The notes below the pieces were generated by a model. That model had not been told where the DNA came from. It made no database searches and saw only the letters and a list, made by a program, of their open reading frames with translations. From NCBI GenBank assembly GCA_964551735.1, contig CAZKEF010000001.1, positions 62,001 to 126,000 on the forward strand: a stretch of DNA of 64,000 bases. Direction: 5' to 3'. The position numbers were made by a program, and so were the translations under genes. Position 1 is the first letter of the stretch. Every line of letters starts with the position of its first letter. Positions 26,574 through 34,599 of the stretch are shown here, piece after piece. This stretch comes from DAOUAT01 sp964551735 (GTDB taxonomy: Bacteria > Chloroflexota > Anaerolineae > CG2-30-64-16).

Positions 26574-28307
26574 TCACGTCCTCCGGATATCCTTGATGTT
26601 CAACTGCAACGACTTGCGGCCGTTGAACTCGTTCACCTCAACCGCGTAGGCCAGGTCAACGCGGTGTGGGAGATCGCTGCGCCACTCCCCCATGCGGAAC
26701 GCGATAGCGTCCCATACCGCCCGACTACGCGGATCGCGCACGACCAGCTTCAGGTGCTTGCCTTCCGCGCCCACGGCCCGGGCGGCCATCACCTCAAGGC
26801 CGGTGCTGGCGAACACCGGCTGCGGGTTGGCATAGCCGCACGGCTCCAACTGAGCCAATTGTTGGACCAAGGCAAAATCGAAGTTGGCGAGCTGCACCTC
26901 GGCGTCAACGGTCAGGGAGGGCGCAAGGTCTTTGTTAGCCAGCTCGGCGGCCGCGACCTGCTCCAAGCGCTGGCGTAGGGCCTCCAGGTTCTCGTTCTTC
27001 ACCGTGAAACCGGCTGCGGCCGCATGCCCGCCGTGGCGCAACAGCAGTTCCCGGCAGTTGTCCAACGCCGCAGTGATGTTGAATTCGGGGATGCTGCGCG
27101 CGGAGCCGTGGGTCTCTTCGTCGCCCACTTCGGCCACCAGCGCGGGCCGATAAAGCTCCTCGACCAGCCGGCCAGCCACCAGGCCGACGATGCCAGGGTG
27201 AAAACTGCGGTCGGCCAGCAGGTAGAGATGGCGTGAGCCGCCCGTCGCGTCGATCTGCTGTCTGGCGAAGTCCACAAGCTGCTGCGTCTTGTCCTGGCGC
27301 TCCCGGTTCAGATCGCCCAACTGGGCAGCCAGGGGGCGGGCCACTAACACGTCGACCGCGGTCAACAGGTCGTAGCTCAAGCCGGCCGAAGCCAGCCTAC
27401 CGGCCGCGTTGATGCGCGGGCCGAGCGCAAAGCCGATGGCAGTGGCATCCACCTTTCCAGTCGCGATCTTGGCTTCATCCAGCATGGCCTGGATGCCCGG
27501 CCGCCGCGGCCGGTTGAGTTCGGCCAGGCCGCGCTGCACCAGGCTGCGGTTCTCACCCAGCAGCGGGGCCAGGTCGGCCACAGTGCCAAGGGCCACCAGG
27601 TCCAGCAGGTCGCGCTCCTCCAACATCAAGGGCCGCGCGGTGATGGGATCGCGCTTCTCGGCCAGCAGCAGCGCCTGGGCCAGCTTGAAGGCCAGGCCGA
27701 CGCCCGCAAAATCCCTGAACGGATATGGGTCAGCCTGTTGCTTGGGGTTGATCACCGCCAGCGCAGGGGGCAGGATATCGCGGCCGTGCTCATCGCGCTG
27801 AATCGAGTGGTGATCGGTGACGATCATATCCAGGCCGAGGCCGATCCCATGCGTCACTTCGGCGGTGGAGCGGATGCCGCAGTCCACCGTGATCACCAGC
27901 CGGCTGCCTTCGGCCTGCAAACGGTCCAGCGCATCGCGGTTCAGGCCGTAGCCTTCATCCACGCGGTGGGGGATGTAGGGCCGCACCTGGCCGCCCAACG
28001 ACGCTAGCGTCTGCACCAGCAGCGCCGTGGAAGTGACGCCGTCCGCGTCGAAATCGCCGTAGACCACCATCGGCTCGGCCGTCCGGAGCGCTGCGCGGAT
28101 GCGCGCCACCGCCTCGGGGATGCCCTTCATGCGGAACGGATCGTCGAAACGGGCGCGGCCCCTCAAGAAGGCGTCGATCTCTTCCGGCTCGGTTACGCCG
28201 CGGTTAAACAGCACCTGCACCAGCAGCGGGTGTATATGCGCGGCGCGTTCGCGCTGCCGGACGGAGACCAGCGGGGCGATATCCCAACGTTTGGACGATG
28301 GCGGCAT
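26574..28307 (-). CDS. recJ: Single-stranded-DNA-specific exonuclease RecJ
   Basis: A 577-residue 5'-3' ssDNA exonuclease. The DHH-family motifs are MVVYGDFDADGVTSTALLVQ (motif I), VITVDCGIRS, and MIVTDHHSIQ (the DHH). DHHA1 features follow: GFALGPRINAAGRL, then RHGGHAAAAGFTV. The C-terminal OB-fold end FNGRKSLQLNIKDIRR completes a normal-length bacterial RecJ. The ATG is followed by a typical start MPPSSKRWDIAP. A nine-copy heptamer array begins 10 nt before the start codon, so it forms much of the mRNA leader. Confidence 0.96.
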   Translation of the reverse strand: MPPSSKRWDIAPLVSVRQRERAAHIHPLLVQVLFNRGVTEPEEIDAFLRGRARFDDPFRMKGIPEAVARIRAALRTAEPMVVYGDFDADGVTSTALLVQTLASLGGQVRPYIPHRVDEGYGLNRDALDRLQAEGSRLVITVDCGIRSTAEVTHGIGLGLDMIVTDHHSIQRDEHGRDILPPALAVINPKQQADPYPFRDFAGVGLAFKLAQALLLAEKRDPITARPLMLEERDLLDLVALGTVADLAPLLGENRSLVQRGLAELNRPRRPGIQAMLDEAKIATGKVDATAIGFALGPRINAAGRLASAGLSYDLLTAVDVLVARPLAAQLGDLNRERQDKTQQLVDFARQQIDATGGSRHLYLLADRSFHPGIVGLVAGRLVEELYRPALVAEVGDEETHGSARSIPEFNITAALDNCRELLLRHGGHAAAAGFTVKNENLEALRQRLEQVAAAELANKDLAPSLTVDAEVQLANFDFALVQQLAQLEPCGYANPQPVFASTGLEVMAARAVGAEGKHLKLVVRDPRSRAVWDAIAFRMGEWRSDLPHRVDLAYAVEVNEFNGRKSLQLNIKDIRRT

Positions 28308-28316
28308 GGGACCTCA

Positions 28317-28382
28317 GCGAATTGCGAATTGCGAATTGCGAATTGCGAATTGCGAATTGCGAATTGCGAATTGCGAATTGCG
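28317..28382. repeat. Perfect heptamer tandem repeat (GCGAATT)9
   Basis: Nine exact copies of GCGAATT plus GCG, 66 bp, in the divergent recJ-fmt spacer. The array has no spacers between units, so it is not a CRISPR. Confidence 0.97.
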
Positions 28383-28438
28383 TAGAAGATTATAGTCTAT
28401 GCCCCGAAAAACGAAAAACGCGCCACGGGGGCCGCTTT

Positions 28439-28467
28439 TTGTTGGCTCGTCACCCCTGTGCTATAGT
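28439..28467 (+). promoter_or_regulatory. Sigma70-type promoter for fmt
   Basis: TTGTTG (28439-28444), 17-bp spacer, TATAGT (28462-28467) preceded by TGC (extended -10). A G-run follows. The fmt start is 84 nt downstream. Confidence 0.6.
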
Positions 28468-28503
28468 GGGGGGGGCTTTCTCGACAGCAAGCACATCATC
28501 GCC

Positions 28504-28545
28504 CATCACAGATCGTACACCGTGGATCGAACATCGTACATCACA
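28504..28545. repeat. Heptamer array immediately before fmt (CATCGTA family)
   Basis: Six units in 7-bp phase: CATCACA-GATCGTA-CACCGTG-GATCGAA-CATCGTA-CATCACA. The fmt ATG begins 5 nt later, and no Shine-Dalgarno sequence is visible. Confidence 0.65.
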
Positions 28546-28550
28546 CCTGC

Positions 28551-29513
28551 ATGAACCCACACCTGACCCGTACCATTTTCATGGGCACGCCCGAATTCGC
28601 CGTGCCGTCGCTGGCCGCGTTGATCGACGCTGGGTACGACCTGATCGGCGTCTACACGCGGCCGGATCAGCCGGCGGGGCGCGGGCAGAAGCTGGCCGAA
28701 TCGCCGGTCAAGGGCCTGGCCCGCAGCCACGGCCTGCCGGTCTACCAGCCTGGAACCTTACGCGCGGCCGCGGCCCAGGCCGAGTTGGCCGCACTCGCGC
28801 CCGACCTGATCGTGGTCGCCGCCTACGGCCTGATCCTACCCCAGCCCGTGCTGGACCTGCCCCGTTTCGGCTGCGTCAACGTGCACGGCTCGCTGCTGCC
28901 GCGCCACCGGGGGGCTGCGCCTATCGCGGCCGCCATCCTGGCCGGCGACACGGAGGCCGGGATCAGCATCATGCTGATGGACGCCGGAGTGGATACCGGG
29001 CCCGTGCTCAGCACAGCCGCGCTCCCCGTCGCGCCTGATGAGACGACCGGCTCGCTGACTGGCAAACTGGCCGCGCTGGGGGCCGATCTCTTGACGCAAA
29101 CCCTGCCGCGCTGGCTGGCCGGCGAGATCAGGCCCCAGCCACAGCCGGAAACCAGCACGGACTTTGCCTCGCGCATCAACAAAGAAGACGGCGCCATTGA
29201 CTGGGCCGAACCGGCCAGGCTCATCGAGCGCCGCGTCCGCGCCTATCAGCCCTGGCCGACGGCGTACACCTACTGGCGCGGCCAGCTGTTGAAGGTGTTA
29301 CGGGCTGAAGTCAGGGGACAGGGGTCAGGGGACAGGGGTCAGGGGCCGGGGATGGTGGTCGGCGGGCGGGGGGGGCAGGTCGGCGTAGTGACGGGCGAAG
29401 GCATTCTAGAGCTGCTAGAGGTGCAGTTAGCCGGGAAGCGCGCGCTGCCGGCCGCAGCGTTCGTAGCCGGTGCGCGTGGGTTCATCGGCAGCTGCCTGGG
29501 GAGTGAGACATGA
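28551..29513 (+). CDS. fmt: Methionyl-tRNA formyltransferase
   Basis: A 320-residue enzyme that formylates initiator Met-tRNA with 10-formyltetrahydrofolate. The N-terminal domain shows IFMGTPEFAVPSLAAL, NVHGSLLPRHRGAAPI with the catalytic Asn-His pair, and SIMLMDAGVDTGPVL. The C-terminal domain begins at INKEDGAIDW and RAYQPWPTAYTYW. Within it, residues about 254-268 (EVRGQGSGDRGQGPG) are encoded by a heptamer array that has expanded a loop. There is no visible ribosome site; an array abuts the start. The stop overlaps manA by 4 nt. Confidence 0.95.
   Translation: MNPHLTRTIFMGTPEFAVPSLAALIDAGYDLIGVYTRPDQPAGRGQKLAESPVKGLARSHGLPVYQPGTLRAAAAQAELAALAPDLIVVAAYGLILPQPVLDLPRFGCVNVHGSLLPRHRGAAPIAAAILAGDTEAGISIMLMDAGVDTGPVLSTAALPVAPDETTGSLTGKLAALGADLLTQTLPRWLAGEIRPQPQPETSTDFASRINKEDGAIDWAEPARLIERRVRAYQPWPTAYTYWRGQLLKVLRAEVRGQGSGDRGQGPGMVVGGRGGQVGVVTGEGILELLEVQLAGKRALPAAAFVAGARGFIGSCLGSET
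29314..29348. repeat. Heptamer array inside fmt (GGGGACA/GGGGTCA)
   Basis: Five in-phase units: GGGGACA-GGGGTCA-GGGGACA-GGGGTCA-GGGGCCG, translated within the Fmt C-terminal domain as a Gly/Arg/Gln-rich loop. Confidence 0.9.
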
Positions 29514-30496
29514 AGCATTTTTACCCATTATTGTTCGAACCGGTGCTCAAATCTTACCTTTGGGGCGGGCGCAATCTGGCCGGGATCGGCCGCGACCTGC
29601 CGCCGGAAGGGGTCGTCGCCGAAAGCTGGGAGATCGCCGGCCACGCGGATGGCGACACGGCGGTGATCAACGGCCCATATGCCGGCCTGACCCTCACCAA
29701 ACTCCATGCCGAGCTCGGGCTGGATCTCATCGGGGAGCGTAACGCGTGGGCGCAGGCGCGGGGCAAGTTCCCGCTGATGATCAAGCTGATAGATGCGGAA
29801 CAGCCGCTGTCGGTGCAGGTGCACCCCGACGACGCTTACGCGCAGATGCACGAAGGGAATGAGCTGGGCAAAACCGAGATGTGGGTCGTGCTCCGGGCCC
29901 GTCCTGATGCGGAGTTGATCCTGGGCGTGGCCGCAGGGACGACGCGTGAGGCTTTTCGTGCCGGCATCGTCGAGAGCCGGCTCGAGCCATACCTTCACCG
30001 TCTGCCAGTGAAAACCGGCGATCACGTGTGTGTGCCGTCTGGCACACTACACGCGATCATGGACGGCCTGCTGATTGCCGAGATTCAGCAGAACTCCAAC
30101 ACCACCTACCGCGTCTACGATTGGGATCGTGTAGATGCCGATGGCCGACCGCGGTCACTCCACGTGGATAAGGCGTTGGACGTGATCGATTTCGACCTGG
30201 TGAAACCGGACATCTGCCCAGCGACCCTGGTGGCCGAAGGGGATGGCATGCGCCGGTGGGAGCTATGTCGCAACCGCTACTTCGTGACCGAACGGGTGGA
30301 GCTGGACCCCGGCGCGGCCTTCCGCGGCCGGTGCGACGGCGCCACGCTGGAGATCTGGGGGATCATCGCCGGCTGCACGGCCGTCAACGAGGTAGCGCTG
30401 GATGCGGTACGCTTTGCCCTACTGCCCGCGGCCCTAGGTGATTTCGCCGTGGTGGCACATGAAGCCACCACGCTGCTACGAACTTACGTTGCATGA
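29510..30496 (+). CDS. manA: Mannose-6-phosphate isomerase, class I
   Basis: A 328-residue cupin-type isomerase interconverting mannose 6-phosphate and fructose 6-phosphate. The N-terminus FEPVLKSYLWGGRNLA, the metal-binding PLSVQVHPDDAYA with its histidine, KTEMWVVL, and the catalytic-side HAIMDGLLIAEIQQNSNTTYRVYDWDR are all visible; this is the short Bacillus-type form. It starts with an ATGA overlap with fmt. It supplies mannose units for glycan synthesis or feeds mannose to glycolysis. Confidence 0.95.
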   Translation: MKHFYPLLFEPVLKSYLWGGRNLAGIGRDLPPEGVVAESWEIAGHADGDTAVINGPYAGLTLTKLHAELGLDLIGERNAWAQARGKFPLMIKLIDAEQPLSVQVHPDDAYAQMHEGNELGKTEMWVVLRARPDAELILGVAAGTTREAFRAGIVESRLEPYLHRLPVKTGDHVCVPSGTLHAIMDGLLIAEIQQNSNTTYRVYDWDRVDADGRPRSLHVDKALDVIDFDLVKPDICPATLVAEGDGMRRWELCRNRYFVTERVELDPGAAFRGRCDGATLEIWGIIAGCTAVNEVALDAVRFALLPAALGDFAVVAHEATTLLRTYVA

Positions 30497-30509
30497 AAGG
30501 CACTTGAAC

Positions 30510-31478
30510 ATGTTATTCGATCTTCCTCTCGAACAACTCCGCGTTTATCGCCCCGAGCGCGCGGAACCGGCCGACTTCGACGCGTTCTGGGAGCAGACGC
30601 TGGCCGAGGCGCGGCGCCACGCCCTGGCCCCGCGGTTCGAGCCGGTGGATGTCGGCCTGCGCCTGGTGGAGGCGTTCGACGTCACCTACAGCGGCTACGG
30701 CGGCCAGCCGATCAAGGGCTGGCTGCTGCTGCCGAGGGCGCGCTCCGGCCCGCTGCCCTGCGTGGTGGAGTATATCGGCTACGGCGGCGGACGGGGGTAT
30801 CCGGTGGACTGGCTGCTGTGGAGCAATGCAGGCTACGCGCACCTGGTGATGGACACGCGCGGCCAGGGCAGTGCGTGGCGTCCCGGCGACACACCCGACC
30901 CCGAGCCGGACGGCAGCAACGCGCAGTTCCCCGGCTTCATGACGCGTGGCGTCTTGCGGCCGACCACCTATTACTACCGCCGCGTCTTCACCGATGCCGT
31001 GCGCGCCGTGGAAGCCGCCCGCAGCCACCCGGCCATTGACGCCAACCGAATCGCGGTGACCGGCGGCAGCCAGGGCGGCGGCATCACCCTGGCCGTGGCC
31101 GGCCTGATCCCCGACCTGGCCGCCGCGCTGCCCGACGTGCCGTTCCTGTGCCACTATCGCCGCGCGACCGAGCTGGTGGACACGAACCCGTATCACGAGA
31201 TCGCCCGCTTCTGCCAGATACACCGGAACAAGGTCGAAACCGTCTTCGCCACCCTGACCTACTTTGACGGCCTGAACTTCGCCGCCCGCGCCGGTGCGCC
31301 TGCGCTCTTTTCAACCGGTCTCATGGACGATATCTGCCCACCCTCCACCGTGTTCGCCGCGTACAATCACTATGGGGGGCCAAAGCAGATCAAGGTTTGG
31401 CCATACAATCGTCACGAAGGGGGTGAGACGTTCCAGAACCTGGAGAAGATGCGCTTCCTGGCCGACTTATGGGGGTGA
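30510..31478 (+). CDS. Acetyl xylan esterase / cephalosporin-C deacetylase, CE7 family
   Basis: A 322-residue alpha/beta hydrolase that removes acetyl groups from acetylated xylo-oligosaccharides and similar esters. ATG 30510 gives MLFDLPLEQLRVYRPERAEPADFDAFWEQTL, the typical CE7 start. The nucleophile is Ser187 in GGSQGGG; oxyanion-side motif is DTRGQGS; the Asp in GLMDDICPPS and His in NRHEGGE complete the triad. No signal peptide, so it acts in the cytoplasm. It follows manA by 13 nt and fits the surrounding sugar-catabolism genes. Confidence 0.95.
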   Translation: MLFDLPLEQLRVYRPERAEPADFDAFWEQTLAEARRHALAPRFEPVDVGLRLVEAFDVTYSGYGGQPIKGWLLLPRARSGPLPCVVEYIGYGGGRGYPVDWLLWSNAGYAHLVMDTRGQGSAWRPGDTPDPEPDGSNAQFPGFMTRGVLRPTTYYYRRVFTDAVRAVEAARSHPAIDANRIAVTGGSQGGGITLAVAGLIPDLAAALPDVPFLCHYRRATELVDTNPYHEIARFCQIHRNKVETVFATLTYFDGLNFAARAGAPALFSTGLMDDICPPSTVFAAYNHYGGPKQIKVWPYNRHEGGETFQNLEKMRFLADLWG

Positions 31479-31506
31479 GGTACGATGCACAGTCAGGTGC
31501 GCCGAT

Positions 31507-31535
31507 TTGCCAGATTGCCCCGCTTTGAGTATACT
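31507..31535 (+). promoter_or_regulatory. tRNA-Pro promoter
   Basis: TTGCCA (31507-31512), exactly 17 bp, TATACT (31530-31535). Predicted start of transcription is a few bases before the tRNA 5' end. Confidence 0.75.
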
Positions 31536-31545
31536 TGGTTTTGAT

Positions 31546-31622
<77 letters not shown>

Positions 31623-31633
31623 GACCAAACTGT

Positions 31634-31667
31634 GGAGGGGTTGGGCCGTGTCCCACCCCTCCTTTTT
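31634..31667 (+). terminator. Rho-independent terminator after tRNA-Pro
   Basis: GGAGGGG-TT-GGG (31634-31645), six-base loop, CCC-A-CCCCTCC (31652-31662), then TTTTT. A ten-pair GC-rich stem with a small internal bulge. Confidence 0.85.
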
Positions 31668-31723
31668 GTAGCGCATGCGCTGCCGGCATCGTCGCCGGAC
31701 AGAAAGCCAGGTGAACAGGGATC

Positions 31724-33196
31724 ATGAACGCGCTGGATACGGGTCTGCTCGGTGGTCGCCTGGAGGAGGTGGTGCGTGGGATGCCGATCACGGCCGATCT
31801 GAGCCGCTCCGACATCCTGCTGCTGCGCCCGATGAACCACGACCAGGTCATGGTGGTTGCGCAGGCCCAGCCACACTCCATCGCTGCCTTGCACAACGAC
31901 AACCTGGTCGGCAAAGTGCTAACCAGCCACGACGCGCCGTTGGTCCTGGAGGCATGGCGCAGGCGCAGGTTCGTCCATGGCCAACGGGAGTTGATGCGCG
32001 AGGCGCCTGTCGTCCAGGAAGTGCGACCGGTGCTCGGCCCATCCGGGATGACCATCGGCCTGCTCAGCTTCGAGACGAGCCTGATCCAACTGGAACGGCA
32101 TCGCCAGCGCCACATCGCGTTCCGCCGGGCGGTCGAATGGCTCAAAGCTATGTGCGTGGCCGGAGAGCTGACGAACTCAGATCACCTGTCGCCGTTCAGC
32201 GAATGGGATGGGGTATTGCTGGTGGACAGCCAGCACCGCATCACCTACCTGAGCGGCATCGCGAACAACCTATATCGCAGGCTTGGTTACATGGAGGATC
32301 TGCGTGGGCGCCGGCTGAGTTACCTTAACACCAACGATGAAGAAATGGTGGCGCAAGCCCTGGCCAGCCAGACCCCGTTGGAACGTGAGGTCGTCGAACG
32401 CGCCTATATCTGGATCCGCAAGGTCATTCCGGTGTGGCCGCCTGCGACCATTGCGGGCCGGTTCCAGGGCCTCTTGTCCCGCTCCCGTCCGTTGACCGAC
32501 ACCCGCAGCGCGTTGATCTTGATCCATGATGCGACCGAAGAGCGCCGCAAGACGGAAGAGCTCCAGGTCAAGAATACCATGATCCAGGAGGTGCATCATC
32601 GAGTCAAGAACAACCTGCAGACCATCGCTGCCGTGCTGCGCATGCAGACGCGACGGGCATCTGAGACCGGCACCCGGCAAGCGTTGAACGAGGCGATCTC
32701 CCGCATCCTGAGCGTCGCCTTGATTCACGAGTTTCTCTCGCTGGATCGGTCACAATCTATCAACGTGCGCGAAGTCTGCCAACGAATCGTGTCCCAATCG
32801 CGCGAGGTGATGGTGCCCGGCAAACAGATCAGTTTCGCAGTTGAAGGCCCGGCCATCTACCTGCCCAGCCAGCAGGCTACTGCGTGCGCCCTGGTCGTTA
32901 ACGAGCTGGTGCAGAACGCGCTGGAGCACGGTTACGAGCAGCGAAAAGAGGGGCGGATCCAGCTCCTGCTGACCGACCAAGGCGATCAGGTGCAGATCGA
33001 GATCTGCGATGACGGCGAGCCGTTGCCCGACAGCTTCGATCTCAGCAGCCCGACCAGCCTGGGCCTGCAGATCGTGCGCAGCCTGGTGCAGGGCGACCTG
33101 CGCGGTTCGGTGCGGCTGGAGAACCAGGCGCACGGTGTCGTGGCGGTGGTCAATTTCCCGAAGGTGTCGGTAAGCAAAGGCTCACCGCAAAAATAG
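31724..33196 (+). CDS. Sensor histidine kinase, PdtaS-like (HisKA_2)
   Basis: A 490-residue soluble kinase with no membrane helices. Residues 1 to about 150 match the GAF-like H_kinase_N sensor domain of PdtaS, and about 160-280 look like a PAS domain (WDGVLLVDSQHRITYLS). The HisKA_2 box EVHHRVKNNLQTIAAVLRMQ has the phosphoacceptor His292. The ATPase domain carries NELVQNALEHGY and DDGEPLPDSFD, then LGLQIVRSLVQ. The adjacent ANTAR regulator confirms a PdtaS/PdtaR-type pair. In mycobacteria that pair senses ligands and acts on RNA; the signal here is unknown. Confidence 0.93.
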   Translation: MNALDTGLLGGRLEEVVRGMPITADLSRSDILLLRPMNHDQVMVVAQAQPHSIAALHNDNLVGKVLTSHDAPLVLEAWRRRRFVHGQRELMREAPVVQEVRPVLGPSGMTIGLLSFETSLIQLERHRQRHIAFRRAVEWLKAMCVAGELTNSDHLSPFSEWDGVLLVDSQHRITYLSGIANNLYRRLGYMEDLRGRRLSYLNTNDEEMVAQALASQTPLEREVVERAYIWIRKVIPVWPPATIAGRFQGLLSRSRPLTDTRSALILIHDATEERRKTEELQVKNTMIQEVHHRVKNNLQTIAAVLRMQTRRASETGTRQALNEAISRILSVALIHEFLSLDRSQSINVREVCQRIVSQSREVMVPGKQISFAVEGPAIYLPSQQATACALVVNELVQNALEHGYEQRKEGRIQLLLTDQGDQVQIEICDDGEPLPDSFDLSSPTSLGLQIVRSLVQGDLRGSVRLENQAHGVVAVVNFPKVSVSKGSPQK

Positions 33197-33241
33197 ATAC
33201 AAAAATCCAATCTCTGGGCGCCATCGTTATTAGGAGGCAAC

Positions 33242-33826
33242 ATGGAACGCACACGGATAGTCATTGCTGATGATGAATCGTTGATTCGTATGGATTTGCG
33301 CGAAATGCTCACCAACCTGGGCTACCTGGTGGTGGGCGAGGTCGCCGACGGCCGGAGCGCGGTCAACCAGGCGCGCGAACTGCGGCCTGATGTGGTCGTC
33401 ATGGACATCAAGATGCCGGACATGGACGGGATCGAAGCGGCCCAGATCCTCACCGAGGAGCGCATCGCGCCGGTGGTGCTGCTCAGCGCGTACAGCCAGC
33501 GCGACTTGGTGCAGCGCGCGCGCGAGGCGGGTGTCGTGGCCTACCTGGTCAAGCCGTATCGCGAGGAAGAGCTTACCCCAGCCATCGAGGTCGCCCTGGC
33601 GCGCTTCGCGGAGTTCAAGGATCTGGAGAAGCAGGTGGCGGACCTCAAGGAGGCGCTGGAAACGCGCAAACTAGTGGATCGGGCCAAGGGTATCCTGATG
33701 GACAAGCAGGGCCTTACCGAAGCCGAGGCGTTTCGCAAGATCCAGAAGATGAGCATGGATAACCGCAAGGCGATGAAGGATGTTGCCGAGGCGATCATCC
33801 TGGCACATCAGGTGGGTCAGGGTTGA
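33242..33826 (+). CDS. Response regulator with ANTAR RNA-binding domain (PdtaR-like)
   Basis: A 194-residue regulator. Receiver domain: phosphoacceptor Asp55 in VVVMDIKMPDMDG and Lys in YLVKPYREEEL. A short coiled coil (EKQVADLKEALE) joins it to the ANTAR domain, LVDRAKGILMDKQGLTEAEAFRKIQKMSMDNRKAM. ANTAR proteins bind paired hexaloop hairpins in nascent RNA and prevent termination. AGGAGG at 33232-33237 precedes the ATG. It follows its kinase by 45 nt. Confidence 0.95.
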   Translation: MERTRIVIADDESLIRMDLREMLTNLGYLVVGEVADGRSAVNQARELRPDVVVMDIKMPDMDGIEAAQILTEERIAPVVLLSAYSQRDLVQRAREAGVVAYLVKPYREEELTPAIEVALARFAEFKDLEKQVADLKEALETRKLVDRAKGILMDKQGLTEAEAFRKIQKMSMDNRKAMKDVAEAIILAHQVGQG

Positions 33827-33842
33827 AGCGGGAGGTCATCGG

Positions 33843-34595
33843 GTGAAGCTCTCCGTCCTCATCCCCTGTTACAACGAAAGCGAGACCATCCGGGAGATCG
33901 TCGCGCGCGTGCGCGCGGTGGACATCCACCTACGCGTGCGGGACGGCCGGTTCGGTATGCCTGCGCACGAGGACGGGACCGTGGATCTCGTCGTGGACAA
34001 GGAGCTGGTCATCGTGGATGATGGCTCGCAGGACGGCACCCGTGACATCCTGGCCGAATTAGCGCTGCTTCCCGACGTGTTCGTGTATTATCACGAGCGC
34101 AACCAGGGCAAGGGCGCGGCCGTGCGCACCGCCATCGAAAAGGCGACGGGCAACATCATGCTTGTGCAGGATGCCGACCTGGAGTACGACCCGCGCGACT
34201 ATCCGGCGCTGCTGCAGCCCATCATTGAGGGCCGTTCCCAGGTGGTGTACGGCAGCCGTTTCCTGGGCGGGCCGCGGCGAGCCATGTTTTTCAGCCATAT
34301 GTTGGGCAACAAGCTGCTCACCCTGTTCACCAACATCCTCTTCGACACCATCTTGAGCGACATGGAGACCTGCTACAAGGTCTTCACCCGCGCCGTGGCG
34401 CAACAGCTCCGGCTTAAATCCCCCGGCTGGGGGTTCGACCCGGAGATCACCGCGAAGATCCTGAAGCGGGGCTACCGCATCTACGAAGTGCCCATCTCCT
34501 ACACCGGCCGCGAATATCACGAGGGCAAGAAAATAAGTTGGCGCGACGGCATCACCGTAGCGTGGACCCTGCTCAAGTATCGGCTGACGGAGTGA
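33843..34595 (+). CDS. Glycosyltransferase family 2 (dolichyl-phosphate-hexose synthase-like)
   Basis: A 250-residue GT2 enzyme. The GTG at 33843 follows GGAGGT at 33831-33836 and starts VKLSVLIPCYNES, the nucleotide-sugar-binding beginning. LVIVDDGSQDGT and LVQDADLEYDP carry the metal-binding acidic residues. The C-terminal half (YGSRFLGGPRRAMFFSHMLGNKLL, then DMETCYKVFTR) is characteristic of enzymes that load a sugar onto polyprenyl phosphate. It precedes a GT39-like gene, which would use such a lipid-linked donor; that coupling is inferred. Confidence 0.92.
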   Translation: MKLSVLIPCYNESETIREIVARVRAVDIHLRVRDGRFGMPAHEDGTVDLVVDKELVIVDDGSQDGTRDILAELALLPDVFVYYHERNQGKGAAVRTAIEKATGNIMLVQDADLEYDPRDYPALLQPIIEGRSQVVYGSRFLGGPRRAMFFSHMLGNKLLTLFTNILFDTILSDMETCYKVFTRAVAQQLRLKSPGWGFDPEITAKILKRGYRIYEVPISYTGREYHEGKKISWRDGITVAWTLLKYRLTE

Positions 34596-34599
34596 CGCG

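Noticed and set aside
28317..28382. Possible CRISPR array
   Set aside because: Units are 7 bp, contiguous and without spacers; no cas genes are present.
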